Shown here: piece after piece, positions 1 through 9,344 of the stretch | Layout: every line of letters starts with the position of its first letter | Numbering within the stretch: the first letter of the stretch is position 1 | From: an uncultured bacterium | GTDB lineage: Bacteria; Patescibacteriota; Gracilibacteria; Absconditabacterales; Absconditicoccaceae | Assembly (NCBI GenBank): GCA_947170225.1 | Contig: CAMVSQ010000011.1 | Location: 1 to 34,833, forward strand | Direction of reading: 5' to 3' | DNA length: 34,833 nt | Notes under the pieces: generated by a model | Told to the model about the DNA's origin: nothing | The model's input: the letters and a program-made list of their open reading frames with translations, nothing else | The model's database searches: none | Program-made: the position numbers and the translations under genes

Positions 1-1
1 A

Positions 2-313
2 AAAAAAAGAAGTAAATTAGCAAAGTTTTTCATTTATCTTACCCTGATTTTTATAGTTTTTGCATCATTTGCAGCATATATAGTAATGTATGCATGAATA
101 AATGGTTCATCAAAATCAAAATGCCAAGAATGATACATTTTTGATGAAGAGCGTGGGCAATGTATTGCACAAATCATGGATATAGACAACGACAAAAACA
201 ACAATGAAATCAATCCATCAAACAGTGAACTAAATGACGAAGAATCCTGTGAATTAGCTGGATGAACTTGGTACCAAGAAAACAATATTTGTATTTTACC
301 AGATGCACAATAA
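2..313 (+). CDS. Small membrane-anchored protein with paired cysteines (5' end outside window)
   Basis: Only the last 103 residues are in the window, ending at TAA. A lysine-rich stretch precedes a hydrophobic segment (FFIYLTLIFIVFASFAAYIV), which looks like a single membrane anchor or uncleaved signal. The remainder is polar and outside the membrane, with four cysteines: one pair around GYIFDEERGQC and one around CELAGGTWYQENNIC. The Asp/Asn-rich linker and cysteine pairs suggest a small disulfide-bonded extracytoplasmic domain. Three in-frame TGA codons fall where Gly is natural, for example before TWYQ. The next gene starts 1 nt after the stop, so the two are probably co-transcribed. No family recognised. 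Confidence 0.7.
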
Positions 314-314
314 T

Positions 315-1289
315 ATGGAACTAAAAATAGATTTACCACAAAGATTTGCAAAAATGAGGGCTCACACAGCCACTCATTTGCTACATGCTCAATTAGCAAA
401 AATTTTTCCAAATACAAAACAGGCATGATCACTAGTTGATGACGACCTTTTGAGATTTGATTTTCAAGCAGACAGACTGCTCACAGATCTAGAATTGGAT
501 CAAATAGAAAAAATAGTAAATCAAATAATTTATATGGCTTGTGATGTAAAAGTAGAGGAGTTACCTATTGCTGAAGCTAGTAAATTATGAGCAAAAATGT
601 TTTTTGAAGAAAAATACGGAGATACTGTCCGTGTCGTTCAAATTCTAAATAGAGATTTGCCACAAGAGATGAAAATAGACGACAATGAACAATATTTTTC
701 CTCGTTTTGAGATAAATTATCCATGGAATTTTGTGGATGAACACATGTCTCAAACACAAAAGAAATTTGATCATTTGTAATCATAAACCAAGAAGCAGTA
801 GCAAGTGGAATCAAAAGAATTACAGCCTATACAGGCCCAAAAGTACTAGAAAGATTGCAAGAAATTAAAGGCACATTGAGACAAGTGGAGGATAAACTTT
901 GAGTCAAAGCAGAAAATCAAATTTTAGATAAATTGGAAAAAGAATTAAAAGAAAAAGAAGAAATGGATTCAAAATTTGAATCAATCAATACAAAAATGAT
1001 TATCGACTCATTGAAATCGTGAGATTATAAATCAAATGAAACTTTCGACAAAATCATCAATGTATCAGACAATTCTATTCTAAAAGATTTATCATTCAAA
1101 GACATCACGTTCCAATGTAAAACTGTATTTGAATGATTAGATATCGTAGTTTTCAATAATGACTGATGATATGCAATTATCACAAATAAAAAAAATGCTC
1201 AAGAAATAGCGAAAAATCTTTGAGTTAGATGATGATGAAACGCAAATATCGTCCAATGAAAAGACCCAAAAATATTAGAAAATTTATAG
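315..1289 (+). CDS. Stand-alone alanyl-tRNA editing protein (AlaRS editing domain plus C-Ala)
   Basis: The 324-residue protein matches only the C-terminal half of alanyl-tRNA synthetase. It starts just before the editing-site zinc motif: HTATH at residues 17-21 (H17, H21), then SLVDDDLLRFDF, then CGGTH at 140-144 followed by SNTKEIGSF. A coiled segment follows (about 190-240), and the end resembles C-Ala (LGVRGGGNANIVQGKDP). The family hydrolyses mischarged Ser- or Gly-tRNA(Ala). There is no catalytic domain, no tRNA-recognition domain and none of the beta-barrel that normally precedes the HxxxH motif. It is either a freestanding AlaX-type editor or the C-terminal half of a split AlaRS whose synthetase half lies elsewhere. 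TGA encodes the second Gly of CGG and several others. The ATG lies 1 nt after the previous stop; ends in TAG. Confidence 0.88.
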
Positions 1290-1302
1290 ATATAAAATAA
1301 TT

Positions 1303-1914
1303 ATGAAAAATATCGCAATAATCCACTGATATGGAAGTATGAGAACAAATCCTAGACTTTTTGAATTATATAAAAAAAATTTAATAAATTATATTAAAAA
1401 ACAAAATTTTGACACAATAATTTCTACATGATGATTTACAGATAAAAACATTCATGAATCAGAAGCAGAAGCTATAAAAAACGCAATAATTGATAATATA
1501 AATTTCAATTGAGAGCGAATTTTAGAAGAAGAATCTTTTACTACATTTGAAAATGTTGAGTATTGTGCAGAAATATTAAAACAAATAAAAGATAAAGAAA
1601 TTACTGTTTTTTGTCGGAATACTCACTTACCAAAAATTGTATATTTATCACTGCAAAAATACTTAAAATATACAAAAAAAGAGACATTAAAAGCAATTCA
1701 AAAAGCACTAAAAGATAAAAAATTATTGGAATTTGACTGAGAAATTACATTTGAACTAGATAATATTAAATTTGTTTGATTTGATTTATGAGCAGAAAAA
1801 AATAAATTTTGAAAAGCAATATGGTCATGAATAATAGAAACACATTACGATGAATTCCCAGATTTACATGATGATTTTGTAAAAATTAGAAAAGAATCTT
1901 GGTGAATAAAATAA
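1303..1914 (+). CDS. DUF218 (YdcF/SanA-like) family protein
   Basis: 203 residues. The start MKNIAIIHGYGSM is followed by ISTGGFTD, then ESEAEAIKNAII and ILEEESFTTFENVEYCAEIL. This order (TGG, then SEA, then an acidic EEES-TxxN block) is typical of DUF218 proteins, which in other bacteria are envelope-associated and of unclear biochemistry. No signal peptide or membrane span is visible, so this copy appears cytoplasmic. The GG pair in TGG is two consecutive TGA codons. It lies 13 nt after the alanyl-tRNA editing gene and 23 nt before the ASCH gene, so it probably belongs to the same operon. Confidence 0.75.
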
Positions 1915-1937
1915 AAATATATCATAATCAATAAACT

Positions 1938-2282
1938 ATGAATTACACTTTCAACGTACAAGAGCCATACAAAACCTACCTGCTTAATTGACAAAAAACA
2001 ATTGAATGAAGATTAAATAGATGAAAATATGCTTTATTAAAAATATGAGACATATTGAGTTTTGAAACGGGAGGATCTTTTGAAGTTAAAAAGTTAACAT
2101 ATCACAAAAGTTTTTCAGAGATGATATGAATTTTTTGAAAAGAAAATATTATACCAGATGCAAAAAACGACAAAGAAGCAGCAAATGTATATTATAAATT
2201 CTTTACACCTGAAGAAGAAAAAAAGTTTTGAATCATTGCCATACATGTAAAAAAAATAGAAAATATCAAAATGGCAGCATAA
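1938..2282 (+). CDS. ASCH-domain protein
   Basis: 114 residues, a complete small domain. The N-terminus reads VQEPYKTYLLNGQKTIEGRLN, the usual ASCH signature in which the G-x-K-T-x-E-x-R motif lines a putative RNA/nucleotide-binding pocket. It continues with IGDILSF and ends in a strand, IIAIHVKKIE. ASCH proteins belong to the PUA-like fold and are thought to bind RNA or modified nucleotides. The Gly of NGQK and the Gly of EGR are TGA codons. The domain fills the protein, so there is no partner domain. It sits between the DUF218 gene and exonuclease III in a tight same-strand run. Confidence 0.8.
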
Positions 2283-2307
2283 TCAACATTTATAAAATAT
2301 CTGCAAT

Positions 2308-3102
2308 ATGAAAATCACATCACGAAATGTAAACGGAATTAGAGCGGTTTTAAATAAATGATTTTGCGAATGGGTACAAAAAGATGACCCAGATATTTTA
2401 TGCTTACAAGAAACTAAAGCATTTGAAAACCAAATTCCAGTAGAATTGAAATATGCACTCAGAGATTACAATTATATTTGGCACACAGGGACAAGACCTT
2501 GATATGCCTGAACCACAATTTTTTACAAAAAAAACTTGAAAATAATTTCTACAAAAAACACATTCGAAAATTTTTCAAAATTTAATGAAGATGGTAGAGT
2601 AGTGGAACTAACTTTCAAAAACAATGATACAGAAATTATGCTATTGAACATATATTTCCCAAATGGATGAACAAGAGCTGATTGAACAGAAATGCTAAGT
2701 TATAAATTAGATTTTTATGAAGATATGATAAAATATGTAAATTCACACAGAGAAAATGGAAAAGAAATTATAATGACTTGAGACTTCAATATTTGCCACG
2801 AACCAATCGACATTGCCAGACCAGAAGAAAATGCAAATTCAATCTGATTTCTTCCAATTGAAAGAGCAGAAATGGATAAATTACAAAAAAATTGATATAC
2901 AGACGTTTTCCGCTACCTAAATCCAGAATTAGCAAATAAATATACTTGGTGGTCATATAGAGCTTGAGCCAGACCAAGGAATATCTGACGGAGACTCGAC
3001 TATTTCCGAGTTTCAGAATGAATATTAAAATCAGTAAAAAATATGGAACATCAAGAATTCATCCTCTGATCCGACCATTGCCCAATTAGCTTGATCTTTT
3101 AG
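2308..3102 (+). CDS. xth: Exodeoxyribonuclease III (AP endonuclease)
   Basis: 264 residues, normal for the Xth/ExoA family. All family blocks appear in order: RNVNGIRA near residue 6, LCLQETKA with the metal-binding Glu at 35, [57 protein letters not shown] and the C-terminal GSDHCPI with the catalytic His. The family removes 3' blocks and cuts at abasic sites in base-excision repair. Glycines in TGDFN, YAG and GSDH are encoded by TGA. It is the last gene of the first operon; its TAG lies 28 nt before the structured repeat. Confidence 0.95.
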
Positions 3103-3129
3103 ACTATTTAGTCAAACTACATTAAATCT

Positions 3130-3318
3130 CATGCAATTTCACTGCAAGCTGCTCAAGTCAGTCCGTAAATATTTATGCGTACAACAGCGAACGAGCCTAT
3201 GCGAGTGAGCTTCGTATTCAATATACTTGAATGGAAAGCAGGACATTACTTGCTGAAATTGGCATGCCAAAAGAGAGCACTTTTTCTCCAATTTTCTTGC
3301 TCTGGAGAAAAATTGGAC
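3130..3318. repeat. Structured dispersed repeat, copy 1
   Basis: The first part (3130-3268) matches 27279-27423 closely, with an internal difference of a few bases. It is bounded by imperfect terminal inverted repeats: CATGCAATTTCACTGCAAG at the left, and the complement of CATGCCAATTTCAGCAAG at the right. The following stretch (3269-3318) diverges from copy 2 in sequence but keeps a four-arm layout. Arm AGAGCA (3274-3279) pairs with TGCTCT (3298-3303), and TCCAATTTT (3287-3295) pairs with AAAATTGGA (3309-3317). The arms interleave as in an H-type pseudoknot. It is more GC-rich than its surroundings and lies between convergent genes. Short ORFs inside it, on both strands, do not look coding. 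Confidence 0.85.
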
Positions 3319-3382
3319 CTGGGTTTGGGGCGGAGCGCTCAAAATCATATCTTTAAATAAAAGCCCTTAACTTACAATAAAA

Positions 3383-4606
3383 CTATTCAATCCAATACTT
3401 ATACAATTTTTCTTCTTTCAAACAATCAGCAACAGCGACTACTTCATCAATTTTTACATTTCTGATTTTAGCTAAAATATCATCCAGAGACTTAATTTCT
3501 CAATACAGCAAATACTGATTTCAGACAAAATTTGCCATCTCATCACTAGATTCTATTCACATCTGATACTGTCAAACATTAAATCAAATTGCCTTATCAA
3601 ACTCTTCTTTCGAAATATCTCAATTTGATATTTTTTTCAATTCTCACATAATCTTCTCTACTCAATAATCAAATCTTTCCTTTTCCAATCAAGCTCTAAC
3701 CATGAAAATTCAATCATGAGGTTGTGTATGGTGAGCCGCTCTGATATAATAACACAATCATTCTTTCTCCCTGATATTTTGAAATAATCTGGAAGACATA
3801 TTTCATCAAAGAATAGTCGAAAAAATCGAAGCAGCATACCTTTTTTCATCATTTCAATCAAATCATTTTGCTCAAATAATAATATGATTTTGCGCCGTTC
3901 ATTTCACAAATTTTCATTCTTTTTGCTTTGCCAATATTCATTGAAATTCTGGTCTATCAATTCTCTTTTTTTCAGGTAAATCAGCAAACAGAGTAGTAAT
4001 CTGATCTTCAACCGCTTTCTGATCAACAATCTTTCAAGCAACAATGATAATCAAATTATCTTTTGTGTACAAATCTAATTTATGATTTATCAAATCATCT
4101 CTAGTAAAATTTTTTATATTTTCAACTGGTCACAAAGTACTCCATCAGTAACTATTGTCTCAATAATAAAATTCTTGCCATTTATCCATCACAAGTGCCG
4201 TAGGCTGATCTTCGTACATTTTGACTTCTTGAATTACAACTCATTTTTCTCTCTCCATTTCAGCCTCAGGAAACTGCGCATTCATAATCATATCTCACAA
4301 AACATCCATTCATCTTTCCACAAAATCAGGAGCTGATTTCACATAATATCAAGCATAAGTATCTCATGTAAACGCATTAAATTCTCAACCAAAAGAATCT
4401 ACAGCCTCAGCAACTTCTTGCGGAGTCTTGTATCTTATTCATCATTTAAAAAAATTATGTTCCAAAAAATGACTAATTCAATTATTTTTCCTATTTTCAT
4501 ATATACTACCAGCTCTCGCTAAAATCAACATTGTCGTAGAATTTGAGTCTTCCATAGGGACAAAAATAGAGTCAATTCATGCTAGTTTTTTTATTTCATA
4601 CTTCAT
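3383..4606 (-). CDS. M16-family zinc protease (pitrilysin/processing-peptidase type)
   Basis: 407 residues. The inverted zinc motif HFLEH is at 46-50, and the third ligand Glu is at 127 (VVIQE), exactly the HxxEHx76E spacing. Conserved surroundings include ARAGSIYENRKNNGISHFLEH, FNAFTG, and in the C-terminal lobe LGGNMSSRLFQNIREKEGLCYYI, a typical non-catalytic-half motif. Members degrade small peptides or process exported proteins, usually as dimers of two such halves. The length fits a single-chain M16B subunit. No signal peptide is seen, so it is likely cytoplasmic. It stands alone on the minus strand, between the repeat and the promoter of the 4778 gene. Confidence 0.93.
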
Positions 4607-4693
4607 AACAAACTAATATAACATATAAAAAAGTAAAAATAAATTTATTAAAATCAAGTTCTAAAACAAGAGCAAGCACAAATATTATTTTGT

Positions 4694-4721
4694 TTGACTT
4701 TTCGCAATAAAAATGTATAAG
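4694..4721 (+). promoter_or_regulatory. Probable sigma-70-type promoter for the 4778 gene
   Basis: TTGACT at 4694-4699, a 16-nt spacer, then TATAAG at 4716-4721, about 57 nt before the start codon. The spacer equals that of the three best promoter matches in the window (5112, 9280, 31528). An AAGGA-like ribosome-binding site precedes the ATG, which most neighbours lack. Confidence 0.6.
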
Positions 4722-4777
4722 AATAAAAGTATACAAAATAAATTAATTAAAAAACACAATAAAAAAAAGGAATTACT

Positions 4778-5068
4778 ATGAATAAGCAAAATTCAAGTGA
4801 GCATCCAATAAATTTGTATGGACAATGCTATGTATATAAAGGCCATATCCTAGATATGATAGATTGGCATTTATGGATTGCAAAAAAATATACCAATATA
4901 ACGCCCGGCCAAGAAAAATCAATCGAAATATGTAGGAGCCAAACAATGCATGAGATCATAGAATACATTGATTCTCACAAAAATCAAAAAACACACCAAG
5001 GTCCGCCAAATTGACGGACCTTTTTCATGAAAAAAATTATAAAAAATTCAGTTGCTATCAGCTATTAG
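4778..5068 (+). CDS. Small hypothetical protein with unusual 3' end
   Basis: The start MNKQNSSEHPINLYGQ is preceded by a good ribosome-binding site (AAAAGGAATTACT). Under the standard code it would be 78 residues, ending at TGA 5012-5014. Under code 25 it runs 18 codons further, through a terminator-like hairpin and its T tract, to TAG 5066-5068 (96 residues). No family is recognised; the body is polar and contains WHLWIAKKY and a basic C-terminus. All four glycines upstream of the TGA use GGN codons and none uses TGA, unlike every neighbour. That pattern, with a stop-position TGA in the hairpin loop, suggests recent arrival from an organism using TGA as stop, or pressure to avoid TGA. Confidence 0.55.
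4995..5025 (+). terminator. Rho-independent terminator-like hairpin
   Basis: AAGGTCCG and CGGACCTT form a perfect 8-bp stem around the loop CCAAATTGA, and the 3' arm runs into a T tract. The TGA at 5012-5014 lies in the loop. If TGA is Gly here, this hairpin is inside the coding sequence. Confidence 0.75.
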
Positions 5069-5111
5069 CCATCAACTATCAGCCAATCCCCAAAAAAAAG
5101 TCCAAAAAAAT

Positions 5112-5139
5112 TTGACAAATTAAAATTTTGGGTTATAAT
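5112..5139 (+). promoter_or_regulatory. Strong promoter for the SLH-protein gene
   Basis: TTGACA at 5112-5117, 16-nt spacer, TATAAT at 5134-5139: perfect consensus boxes 41 nt upstream of the start codon. The whole 40-bp block closely resembles the promoter at 31528-31555, including the AT spacer and a GTCAT shortly after the -10 box. Confidence 0.8.
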
Positions 5140-5179
5140 ATAGTTGTCATTTTTAATATTTTATTTCATAAAACATTGA

Positions 5180-6520
5180 ATGACACAAAGCAACTGTAGA
5201 GCTAAAACAAAAAGTTGTTTGAAGTTTAGTGTAGTAGCTTTGAGCATCTTAGTAGCGGGTACAGCTTTAGGAAACCAGGTCTCCGCAGCAGAGGTACACC
5301 CTACAATCTCTACACAAAGTCCGGTCATATCAGATGAATTAAAAGATATTGCTTCATGATTACGATCTCAACTTGTAAAATTTGTAAAAGAATGATTGGA
5401 AACCAGTACTTCAAAAAATAAGTATGATTTCCGAGCAAAAGACACAAATTACAAAAACGAAAATGAAGTAATATCATTGGATCTAAATTCTACTATCTTT
5501 GTAGATATGGAAAACGATCCAAACAAGTACTATGCTGAAAATCTAGCAAAAAATGGGATTGTAAGCAAATCACAAAAATTTTATCCAAACAACTTCGTTC
5601 GTCTAAATGAAGTGGCTAAAATGCTTGTAAATGCTTATCGTTTCAAAGTTGGATACGACATAGACTGAAATGCTTGATTGACCGAAAAAGTATATTTTGA
5701 CACACTTGTGCCAAAGTATTACAATACTGCTTATGAAATGTGACTTTTGGATTGACTTGAAAATTTACAAGATTTTGAAAGATTTATCACTTACTATGAT
5801 CTAAACAAAATCTTAAAAAATTTCAAAAATCAATATCCAGATTTAGTAAATTTATACTATATGGATATCTCCGAATCCAATGCCAATCTAAAAAGATGAG
5901 AAGTAGCAAAAACAATCTTTAGAACTATGATGGTTGACTCTGATGTATCATATTCATTTGAAGATATCGCTTACAATGAATATTGATCAGATGTACAATT
6001 ATTAGCCGAAAATGGGATCATAGATTCAGCACAAAGATTTTTGCCAGAGGCGGATGTGTCTCGCAAAGATTTTATCGTCTGGCTTGTAAAAACTCATTTA
6101 AAACATTTAGGTGAACATTTAGATTCTTCAGAATTGTATGAAAGTCTTGCTGACTTAGATTACGGTACTGATTATGCTCCATATGTATTATTTGCCAAAA
6201 ATGAATGATTGGTAGATTATTTGGTAGAAACTGTCAGATGACAAGACTATCTAAATCTAGATTCAAAACTCACAAAACATGAAGCCTATTACATCATTTC
6301 AAAACTAACTTGAGTCAAAATTGAATATGATATCATTAGTGCCGATAAGCAATATATAACTAGGTGAGAAGTTGCCCAGTTACTGACAAAAAGTTTTAAA
6401 CTACAGTCAGAAGAGAAAAAAAGCTTAACAACTACGACAAATGATAGTCATATCTGAAGATTAATTGACAATATCAAAGGTCTTGCAAATTGATGAAAAA
6501 AGATAGCTCTCATATCATAA
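5180..6520 (+). CDS. Exported S-layer-homology (SLH) domain protein
   Basis: 446 residues. A signal peptide of about 36 residues has a basic start, a hydrophobic core (FSVVALSILVAGTALG) and a likely cleavage after VSA. The mature part carries SLH-like repeats, for example FVDMENDPNKYYAENLAKNGIV followed by FYPNNFVRLNEVAKMLVNAY, and again FEDIAYNEYGSDVQLLAENGIIDSAQRFLPEADVSRKDFIVWL. SLH repeats bind cell-wall polymers and hold proteins at the surface. A C-terminal GKKIALIS tail is basic. It has its own strong promoter and terminator, so it is probably abundant. The repeats fill nearly the whole protein, with no enzymatic domain seen. Function beyond surface attachment is unknown. Confidence 0.85.
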
Positions 6521-6533
6521 AGCTGTATTAGAC

Positions 6534-6559
6534 AAAAGGCGGATTATTTCCGTCTTTTT
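6534..6559 (+). terminator. Rho-independent terminator after the SLH gene
   Basis: AAAAGGCGGA, a short TTAT loop, then TTCCGTCTTTTT: a GC-containing stem with one G-T pair and a T run, 14 nt after the stop codon. Confidence 0.8.
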
Positions 6560-6601
6560 CTTTTTTCAAAAATACCAAAATATGAAAATATCAGCAGTTT
6601 T

Positions 6602-6629
6602 TTGCTTTTTTTTTATTTTTAATTATAAT
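6602..6629 (+). promoter_or_regulatory. Possible promoter for the 6670 gene
   Basis: TATAAT at 6624-6629 with TTGCTT (a weak -35 box) 16 nt upstream at 6602-6607. The spacing matches the other promoters in the window; the -35 match is poor. Confidence 0.4.
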
Positions 6630-6669
6630 TTAAGTACAAGATTAACTTTTTAATTTTTAATAACACAAA

Positions 6670-8232
6670 ATGATGAAAGAAAAAACAATTTTAGAAAAAC
6701 CAAAAAGAACTTTTTGGTGAGCAATTGGATATATCAATATTTGGCTAATATTTTTTGTATGAATTATTATATGAATTTTTTGATGATTTTATGAATCACA
6801 AGCTGACATGTGAATTGTAAAATTATGAATATGAATTTCTTTGGCAGCACTTTTGATCATGTGAATACTACATATCGTAATATTTAGACTAAAATGAGAA
6901 ACTCGTAATTTATTGACCAAAATCATCAGAAAAATATGAAAATTTCTATGAATTTGAATATGAATCGCCATAGTTCTCCTCATAATCAATATAATTTACG
7001 GTAAACTTCAATATAACAAAATCCCACAAGTAGATGAATCCATATTTGTCCGCACAGATCATCAAACTAAATTACCAGACGAACAAGATGCTATAGTGCA
7101 ATTAGAAAAATTAAGAACACAATGGGAAAACAACAAATTACGAAAAAATCTAGAAGCAATATATCTCTCTTCTATGCACAACAATCACAATACTCATCTT
7201 TACAAAGAAAGTAAAGTTTGACGACAACGACATCAAGATGAATGTATTGTGGTTTATTCATGAGATGAAGCTAGCTGTGGAACTTGGGTTTGGAGCAAAG
7301 ATACAATAAGCAGATTTTTTGATCGTTATTTAAACAAAAGTGAACGAAGTAATAAATGAATTGATGATTATTTGAGTTTAGATGGAGAAAAAGTGACAAT
7401 TAGAGAATATATACAAGCAAATGAACCACAAATCAGAGCCGATTTACAAGAACTGGATCGCATAGCATCTATGGATTACTATATCCCAAATGATAGATAT
7501 GCCTTTCCAACAGTAATCCAGTGATACACTCGTGCCAGCATGACCATGCTTTTGTATTACACAGATATACAAGATTGGGAAATGGTCAAATATATTATCC
7601 AATTGAATTACAAAAATACAGACATTCTCAATGAATTATGAAGTTTAGTTATAACGCTTGTCTCATCTGTTTGTCAAGATATAGTAGATAGTACAGTCAA
7701 TTCAGCCATGAAACTTTTTCCACAAGAATTGAAATTAGATTTAGCTGATTTATACTCAAATAATATGCCAAATAAAGATGAAATAATTCGCAAAATAGCA
7801 AAATGAGAATATATTTCCCAAAATCGACAAATTGCAGCATATCCTCAGTCATTTGGAGAATTGAGTAGTTGGATTTTATTACGCGCACCACTTTATTCTT
7901 ACAAAGATACACAACGCCTTATAGCATACAGTTATAGTCTACTTTACAACCAACAAATGGAAGATTTTGATAATGTGACTGAAAATATATCCAAAATTTT
8001 GTGAAAATCTGTATACAATATTTACGGTAGGTATGTCTTTTCTGATATGATGCCAAGATTTGTAAACTTTGATGCAAGAATAAATTGGAATATATACCAT
8101 AAACAAGCACTAATTGAAAATCTAAAATCTGGAGAGTATGATATGTGGTTCAATGAAAAACAGTGGAATGAAAACACTGATTATTATAAGATCTATCGTT
8201 TACCATCACCAGAAGAATTGTCTGACAAATAA
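6670..8232 (+). CDS. Large membrane protein of unknown function
   Basis: 520 residues. Three hydrophobic helices lie in the first 112 residues (about 19-40, 52-72 and 92-112), rich in TGA-encoded glycine (for example FFVGIIIGIFGGFYE). The remaining 400 residues are polar, with many Tyr, Asp and Asn. They hold ECIVVYSGDEASCGTWVW, where two cysteines could form a disulfide, and several helical stretches such as LQELDRIASMDYYIPNDRYAFP. No catalytic motif or family recognised. Two adjacent ATGs (6670 and 6673) could both serve as start. It is followed after 35 nt by another anchored protein, so the pair is probably one operon. Confidence 0.85.
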
Positions 8233-8267
8233 GCATACAAATTTTTACTTCATAACTATAAACAAAA

Positions 8268-9134
8268 ATGAAAAAAACAAAAAAAATAAAAGTTCGATGA
8301 TTTAGTAAAGTTGGGAAACTTTTATTTAAAATAATTCTTGGAATCATTATTACATTTTTTTGTGCTATATGAATTTTTAACACAATTATATTATACAATC
8401 AAGGTAAAGAATATAACACAGGCTATAAAGGGTGATTTCCAAGCCATTTGGACATATTTCAAACCATAATCAAAAACCACTGAATAGCTATAAGCGACGA
8501 TACTTACTATAAAATAGATAACAAACGGTATGGATGATTTATAGAAAATTTTGTAGTCCTAAAAAGCCAAAAATGAATGGATTGGAAAAATCTTTGGTTT
8601 ATGAATCACAATATAGAGGACAGTCAAATAATAAATATTGATAATTCATTTACACAATGGGAATGAACTTGAGGTAAAGTAATGTTTTTAAAAATGAAAT
8701 ATGATTCAAAATTTTTCAATTCTTTTTGAGATCCAACATATTCAAATCAAAAAAAATTGATATGAAGGACTTTTCATGAATTAAAAATTGAAATAACTGA
8801 CACAAAATCTATCCGAAACAACTTTGAAATTGCAAACAATTCCAATTATAAACACATCTGGCAAAATTCTTCACAAATTTTAGTTCATAGTTTTATGGAA
8901 AATATGTCCAAACCTATGAAAAAATGAGAAACTAAATGTGTTATCCTCACACCTTTGGACAAAATTACAAAAGAAATAATCAATGCTCATGACAAAAACT
9001 GTGATTTCTGGATGATCTCTGGTAAACCATGATTTGATGAATCTTATTTGGAAATTTTAACACCAAAGATTTACGACAATCTCCCTACAATCAAGATATC
9101 TCATATCACAGTAGAACTACCTGTTTATCAATAA
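8268..9134 (+). CDS. Single-pass membrane protein of unknown function
   Basis: 288 residues. A very basic N-terminus (MKKTKKIKVRGF) leads into one hydrophobic helix at about 17-43, then a 240-residue domain predicted outside the membrane. That domain has many Asn, Lys and aromatic residues and ends in ISHITVELPVYQ. Two cysteines (in TKCVILTPLD and KNCDFW) could pair. No family recognised. It lies 35 nt after the 6670 gene and before a strong terminator, which closes the two-gene unit. Confidence 0.82.
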
Positions 9135-9149
9135 ATTTTAAATACACAA

Positions 9150-9188
9150 AAAAGATTCCCCAATTTCCTCTATTTTGGGGAATTTTTT
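9150..9188 (+). terminator. Rho-independent terminator
   Basis: GATTCCCCAA and TTGGGGAATT pair around a pyrimidine-rich loop and are followed by a T run, 15 nt after the stop of the 8268 gene. The A run before the stem makes it nearly symmetrical. Confidence 0.88.
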
Positions 9189-9279
9189 ACTTTATATAAA
9201 AAATTTTCAACAAATATCACAAATACAAAAATATAATTGCAATAAGTCAAGAAAAAAAAATCCAAAATTACCTCTAAAT

Positions 9280-9307
9280 TTGACAAATAATAATTTTCAA
9301 ATATACT
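9280..9307 (+). promoter_or_regulatory. Promoter for the 9345 gene
   Basis: TTGACA at 9280-9285, 16-nt spacer, TATACT at 9302-9307, about 38 nt before the start codon. Confidence 0.7.
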
Positions 9308-9344
9308 CAAATAAAGCAATTTTTTATTTTTTTAGCTGACAAAA

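Noticed and set aside
3139-3360. Short open frames on both strands inside repeat copy 1
   Set aside because: They lie wholly in the structured repeat, are not kept in frame in copy 2 and match no family I recognise; base pairing, not coding, explains the conservation.
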